The notes under the pieces: model-generated | The model's database searches: none | What the model saw: the letters and a program-made list of their open reading frames with translations, nothing else | Told to the model about the DNA's origin: nothing | NCBI GenBank assembly: GCA_020216845.1 | Contig: JAIWNK010000143.1 | Coordinates: forward strand, 1-10,000 | Length of the DNA: 10,000 nucleotides | Source of the DNA: Anaerolinea sp. | GTDB lineage: Bacteria > Chloroflexota > Anaerolineae > Anaerolineales > Anaerolineaceae | Direction of reading: 5' to 3' | Part shown: positions 7,303 to 10,000 of the stretch, in pieces | How the letters are laid out: every line of letters starts with the position of its first letter | Numbering within the stretch: the first letter of the stretch is position 1 | Made by a program: the position numbers and the translations under genes

Positions 7303-8346
7303 TTAGAACTGTTCGAGGAAGCGCAGGTCGCCGCCGAAGAAGTAGCGAATGTCGCTGATGCGATATTTGAGCATGGCAATCCGTTCGGGGCCAAGCCCGG
7401 CGGCAAAGCCGGTGAAGCGGGCCGGGTCATAGCCGCCGTTGCGCAGCACGACCGGGTGCACCATGCCGCAGCCGCCAATTTCGAGCCAGCCGCCGCCTTT
7501 GCAAACGGTGCAGCCCTTGCCGCCGCACAGGAAGCATTCGATGTCAATTTCGGCGCTTGGCTCGGTGAAGGGGAAGTAGGAGGGGCGCAGGCGGACGTGC
7601 ACCTCGGCGCCGAACATGCGCCGGGCGAAGTCGGTTAATGTGCCTTGCAAATCGCCGAAGGTGATGTTTTGGCCGATGGCGAGCAGCTCAACCTGATTGA
7701 ACTGCGATTCGTGGCTGGCGTTGGTTTGTTCGTAGCGATAGGTCATGCCGGGCAGGATGACGCGCAGCGGGTTGGGGGCCATCTGACGCATGGCACGGAT
7801 TTGGCCGGGGGAGGTGTGCGTGCGCAGGACAACGCCGGGGCGGGTGGTGTGGAAGGTATCCCACATGTCGCGTGCCGGGTGATGGGCGGGGATGTTGAGC
7901 AGCTCGAAGTTGTTTTCGTCGCTTTCCACTTCGGGGGAGCGGTAGACTTGAAAACCCATTTCGCCAAAGATGGCGCAGATTTCGGCCAGGATTTGTGTGG
8001 AAGGGTGCAGGTGACCAAGCGGCAGGCGACGGCCAGGCAGGGTGACATCCACCCGTTCGCTGCTGAGACGTTGTTGCAAGCTGCTGGCTTGCAATTCCTG
8101 CCGCCGGGCTTCGTAGGCGGCTTCAAGCGTCAGTTTGACCTGATTGGCAGCCTGGCCAATTTGTGGGCGCAGCTCTTTGGGGAATTGTGGCAGGCGGCTG
8201 AAGAACAGCATCACCGGCGCGGTGCGCCCCAGGTGCGCGTTGCGCCAGGCTAGCAGCTCGGCTTCGTTTTGCACCGTCTGCAAGGCGGTGAGGGCTTGCT
8301 GTTGGGTTTGTTCCATCTCGGCGCGGATGGCGGCTTCTTCGGACAT
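7303..8346 (-). CDS. pheS: Phenylalanine-tRNA ligase alpha subunit
   Basis: A 347-residue catalytic subunit of class IIc Phe-tRNA synthetase; it makes Phe-AMP and transfers Phe to tRNA-Phe. Residues about 1-95 form the helical coiled-coil arm that contacts tRNA. The class II core follows with motif 1 around 118-140, DTFHTTRPGVVLRTHTSPGQI (163-183, substrate pocket), motif 2 PGMTYRYEQTNASHESQFNQVE (199-220) and motif 3 GFAAGLGPERIAMLKYRISDIRYF (313-336). Cys271, Cys274, Cys279 and Cys282 (CFLCGGKGCTVC) form a probable zinc knuckle, present only in some bacterial PheS proteins, followed by GCGMVHP. ATG 8346 is fixed by a strong AGGAGG at 8351-8356, 4 nt upstream. The gene lies directly behind a Phe-type T-box leader, so its expression should rise when tRNA-Phe is uncharged. 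Confidence 0.97.
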   Translation of the reverse strand: MSEEAAIRAEMEQTQQQALTALQTVQNEAELLAWRNAHLGRTAPVMLFFSRLPQFPKELRPQIGQAANQVKLTLEAAYEARRQELQASSLQQRLSSERVDVTLPGRRLPLGHLHPSTQILAEICAIFGEMGFQVYRSPEVESDENNFELLNIPAHHPARDMWDTFHTTRPGVVLRTHTSPGQIRAMRQMAPNPLRVILPGMTYRYEQTNASHESQFNQVELLAIGQNITFGDLQGTLTDFARRMFGAEVHVRLRPSYFPFTEPSAEIDIECFLCGGKGCTVCKGGGWLEIGGCGMVHPVVLRNGGYDPARFTGFAAGLGPERIAMLKYRISDIRYFFGGDLRFLEQF

Positions 8347-8380
8347 GATACCTCCTGAAAAAGGTAGATGAACTGGATTT

Positions 8381-8411
8381 AAATAAACTCCCCGCCCGGC
8401 AAGGGGCGGGG
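8381..8411 (-). terminator. Intrinsic terminator of the T-box leader
   Basis: On the minus strand CCCCGCCC (8411-8404) pairs with GGGCGGGG (8397-8390) in a perfect 8-bp GC stem with a 6-nt loop, followed by the T-rich AGTTTATTT (8389-8381). It lies between the T-box motif and the pheS ribosome binding site. Its 5' arm is the strand used by the antiterminator, so the two structures exclude each other, as expected for transcription attenuation. Confidence 0.9.
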
Positions 8412-8436
8412 GGGAAGGGCCCGCGGTACCACCCTT
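8401..8436 (-). promoter_or_regulatory. T-box antiterminator with the conserved T-box motif
   Basis: The plus-strand CGCGGTACCACCCT at 8422-8435 is the exact complement of the T-box consensus AGGGTGGTACCGCG. On the minus strand, helix A1 pairs AAGGG (8436-8432) with CCCTT (8405-8401), the seven-base bulge TGGTACC is at 8431-8425, and helix A2 pairs GCGGG (8424-8420) with CCCGC (8410-8406), leaving a 9-nt apical loop. In the bulge the TGGN element binds the NCCA end of uncharged tRNA. Here N is T, which pairs with the A discriminator base expected for tRNA-Phe. This fold uses the left arm of the terminator. Confidence 0.93.
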
Positions 8437-8679
8437 GTTGGCTGCGAATGCAGCCCGCTTTCAGTCAACGGCCTTTGGGGGCGATTGACCAGCCTGGTTA
8501 ACGCTGGCAGGGCGGCTCCGACTACTGACCTCAGCGATGAGGATGTTCCCCGGAGCGGCTCGGGAGGGAACTTGGCTCAGTTTCTGCCCGGCTGGGGTTT
8601 CAGTCTATGCCCCGGCCTCCCTGATGGTTTCCACTGAGTTACTTTCCTCCGTCATAGCCGTTGTTGGAGGGTTTGATTG
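8401..8679 (-). ncRNA. T-box riboswitch leader, tRNA-Phe specific (predicted UUC specifier)
   Basis: The 5' leader of pheS, on the minus strand. The Stem I base pairs GGCT (8659-8656) with AGCC (8560-8557), and GGAGG (8650-8646) with CCTCC (8567-8563). Above them an internal loop has AGTA on the 5' side, the typical specifier-loop S-turn element, and CCAAGTTC on the 3' side. The next helix pairs ACTCAG with CTGAG (ending at 8576). TTC at 8570-8568 sits at the specifier position and is a Phe codon, agreeing with the downstream gene. A GC-rich Stem III hairpin (GGGCTGC, loop, GCAGCC, about 8441-8457) comes just before the T-box motif. Known mechanism: uncharged tRNA pairs its anticodon with the specifier and its CCA end with the antiterminator bulge, allowing read-through. 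The start near 8679 is inferred from the promoter. The fold was made by eye. Confidence 0.95.
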
Positions 8680-8684
8680 GCCTA

Positions 8685-8713
8685 ATTATTGCCGCGAATG
8701 GGGCGCTTGTCAA
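8685..8713 (-). promoter_or_regulatory. Sigma70-type promoter for the T-box/pheST operon
   Basis: On the minus strand a perfect TTGACA (8713-8708) is followed after exactly 17 nt by AATAAT (8690-8685), five of six matches to TATAAT. Transcription would start near 8679-8677, just ahead of Stem I of the T-box leader. The -35 box begins 3 nt after the stop codon of the upstream reductase gene, so the intergenic space is fully used by promoter plus leader. No terminator is seen between that stop and the promoter, so read-through from the valS side into the leader remains possible. Confidence 0.8.
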
Positions 8714-8716
8714 GGG

Positions 8717-9622
8717 TCATGGGTTGTCCGGCGGGGTGGTGTGCAAGGATGTGTTCGCCATCAGCTCAAGCACGTTCAGCACAGCGGAGTTATCGAGGTC
8801 GCCCCAGCCGTGTTCAAGCATGGCGGCAAAGAGTTGTGCATCGAGAGCGGCGGAGGGCAGGGGAATGCCGTATTCGCGCGCCGTTTCGAGGATGATGTTG
8901 AGGTCTTTGGCCTGCATTCGGGCTTTGAAGCCTGGCTGACGGTTGCCGGCAAACAGGCGCGGCGGTTTCACGTCCAGCGTCCAGCATTGGGCAGCGCCGC
9001 CGCGAATGGCCTCGACCACTTTTTGCGGGTCGGCCACGGCTTTTTGGGCAAAGAGCAGCAATTCGGCCATGGCAACCATTTGTGCAGCAACCATGATCTG
9101 ATTGGCCGCTTTGGCAATTTGTCCGGCACCGCTTTCGCCGACGTGGGTAATCGTCTTGCCGACGGCTAACAGCGCCGGGCGGACGCGTTCGAGCGCTTCG
9201 GCAGGGCCGCCGACCATGATGGCCAGCGTGCCGTTGCGGGCGCCAATGTCGCCGCCGCTGACGGGAGCATCAAGGCAGGCGACGCCGTGTTCGCCCAGTA
9301 CCTGGGCGATGGTGCGGGCGGTGGCGGGCTTGATGGTGGAATGATCCACGAAAATCAGGCCGGGGTGGGCCCCTTCGATCACGCCCTGCGGGCCAAGCGC
9401 CACCTGTTGCACGTCGGGCGAGTCGGGCAGGTTGGTGAAGACGACATCTACCTGAGCGGCGACTTCGGCGGGGCTGCTGGCGCGCTGTGCCCCTTCTTGC
9501 ACCAATTCGTGCACGGCAGCCTGACTGCGGTTGTGCACCACGAGCGGAAAGCCTGCTTTGAGCAGGTTGCGGGCCATGGATTTGCCCATCAGGCCCAGAC
9601 CGATGTATCCAAGTTTGAGCAT
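8717..9622 (-). CDS. Beta-hydroxyacid dehydrogenase family: probable 2-hydroxy-3-oxopropionate (tartronate semialdehyde) reductase
   Basis: A 301-residue NAD(P)-dependent enzyme of usual family length. The Rossmann nucleotide-binding motif GLGLMG is at residues 8-13, the substrate-binding signature DAPVSGGDIGARNGTLAIMVGG at 118-139, the catalytic lysine segment GQIAKAANQ at 167-175 (Lys171), and a conserved AKD at 238-240. The GA-NGTL-IMVGG form and the GQI-K--NQI context resemble GarR/GlxR, which reduces tartronate semialdehyde to D-glycerate. The close relative 3-hydroxyisobutyrate dehydrogenase (MmsB, valine degradation) has the same architecture and cannot be excluded. A valine-pathway role beside valS would be tempting, but that would be guilt by association only. 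ATG 9622 has AAAGGAA just upstream and starts 11 nt after the valS stop, implying co-transcription. The pheST promoter begins 3 nt after its stop. Confidence 0.88.
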   Translation of the reverse strand: MLKLGYIGLGLMGKSMARNLLKAGFPLVVHNRSQAAVHELVQEGAQRASSPAEVAAQVDVVFTNLPDSPDVQQVALGPQGVIEGAHPGLIFVDHSTIKPATARTIAQVLGEHGVACLDAPVSGGDIGARNGTLAIMVGGPAEALERVRPALLAVGKTITHVGESGAGQIAKAANQIMVAAQMVAMAELLLFAQKAVADPQKVVEAIRGGAAQCWTLDVKPPRLFAGNRQPGFKARMQAKDLNIILETAREYGIPLPSAALDAQLFAAMLEHGWGDLDNSAVLNVLELMANTSLHTTPPDNP

Positions 9623-9633
9623 TGCGGTTCCTT

Positions 9634-10000
9634 TCAGCCGAGTTGTTGGTGCAGTTTGGCGGCGGTTTGGCGATAGGCATCCAGTTTCTGGCGCTCTTTT
9701 TCGACCACAGCAGCCGGTGCTTTTTGGGCAAAGGGGCTGCTGAGCAGTGCCTCCAGGCGGGCAATTTGCTGCTCTGTTTCGGCGAGCTCAGCTTGCAGGC
9801 GGGCGCGTTCAGCTTCGGCATCAACAGCGTCGGCCAGCAGCAGGTAGATTTCAATGCCGGAGACGACCAACGCGGCGGCATCGCTGGGCTTTTCGGGCAG
9901 GTCCTCGACCAGGCGCAGGGTTTGTGGGTCGAGCTGTGCCAGGCTGCACAGCAAGGGGCGCTGTTCTTCGAACAGGGCGGTGCGGTCGCCGGTGACCAGG
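9634..10000 (-). CDS. valS: Valine-tRNA ligase, C-terminal part (partial)
   Basis: The minus-strand frame is open from the window edge to TGA (9636-9634) and gives about 122 residues. They begin LVTGDRTALFEEQRPLLCSL, run through SGIEIYLLLADAVDAEAERA, and end in a charged heptad-like helix with the diagnostic SPFAQKAPAAVVEKERQKL. This is the ValRS C-terminal coiled-coil arm, which contacts the tRNA-Val elbow. The catalytic core, editing domain and start codon are outside the window. A TTG at 9954 is only an internal Leu codon, not a start, because homology continues upstream to the edge. The reductase gene follows after 11 nt. Confidence 0.95.
   Translation of the reverse strand, partial: LVTGDRTALFEEQRPLLCSLAQLDPQTLRLVEDLPEKPSDAAALVVSGIEIYLLLADAVDAEAERARLQAELAETEQQIARLEALLSSPFAQKAPAAVVEKERQKLDAYRQTAAKLHQQLG

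Noticed and set aside
8144-9169. Plus-strand open frames across the T-box leader and pheS start (8144-8371 and 8537-9169).
   Set aside because: They overlap the riboswitch, the promoter and well-supported minus-strand genes, and their translations show no recognisable domain.

Overview
The window looks like a chromosomal segment of a GC-rich bacterium, most likely a member of the Chloroflexota (Anaerolineae-like). That placement is inference. It rests on a T-box leader in front of pheS, a lipoprotein with a long Pro/Thr/Ala-rich linker after the lipid-anchored cysteine (a style common in that phylum), and the general look of the housekeeping proteins. No rRNA or other phylogenetic marker RNA is present.

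Left part, + strand (1-2700): the last 31 codons of a type I restriction specificity subunit (hsdS) are followed by a mobile-repeat block and then the modification subunit hsdM. The block has three parts: a single REP-like palindrome that starts on the hsdS stop codon, a tandem array of seven REP-like units (72-nt period, one unit shortened to 48 nt), and a REP-associated tyrosine transposase (RAYT) gene whose end overlaps the hsdM start by 8 nt. A RAYT and its probable substrate repeats therefore sit inside a type I restriction-modification operon. No hsdR is visible and it may lie to the left.

Right part, - strand (10000-2707): reading leftward, the order is the 3' end of valS, a tartronate-semialdehyde reductase / 3-hydroxyisobutyrate dehydrogenase family gene, a strong sigma70-type promoter, a complete Phe-type T-box riboswitch with terminator and antiterminator, pheS, pheT, a Nudix hydrolase and an ABC-type solute-binding lipoprotein. 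pheS to the lipoprotein gene is one tight unit (gaps of 20 nt and 2 nt, then a 22-nt overlap), so all four genes are probably controlled by uncharged tRNA-Phe. The two gene blocks converge with only 6 nt between stop codons.

The most notable features are the REP array with its RAYT embedded in the hsd operon, where stem covariation and a fixed 34-nt arm spacing support real structure, and the readable T-box switch that extends its control to a Nudix enzyme and an orphan solute-binding protein.
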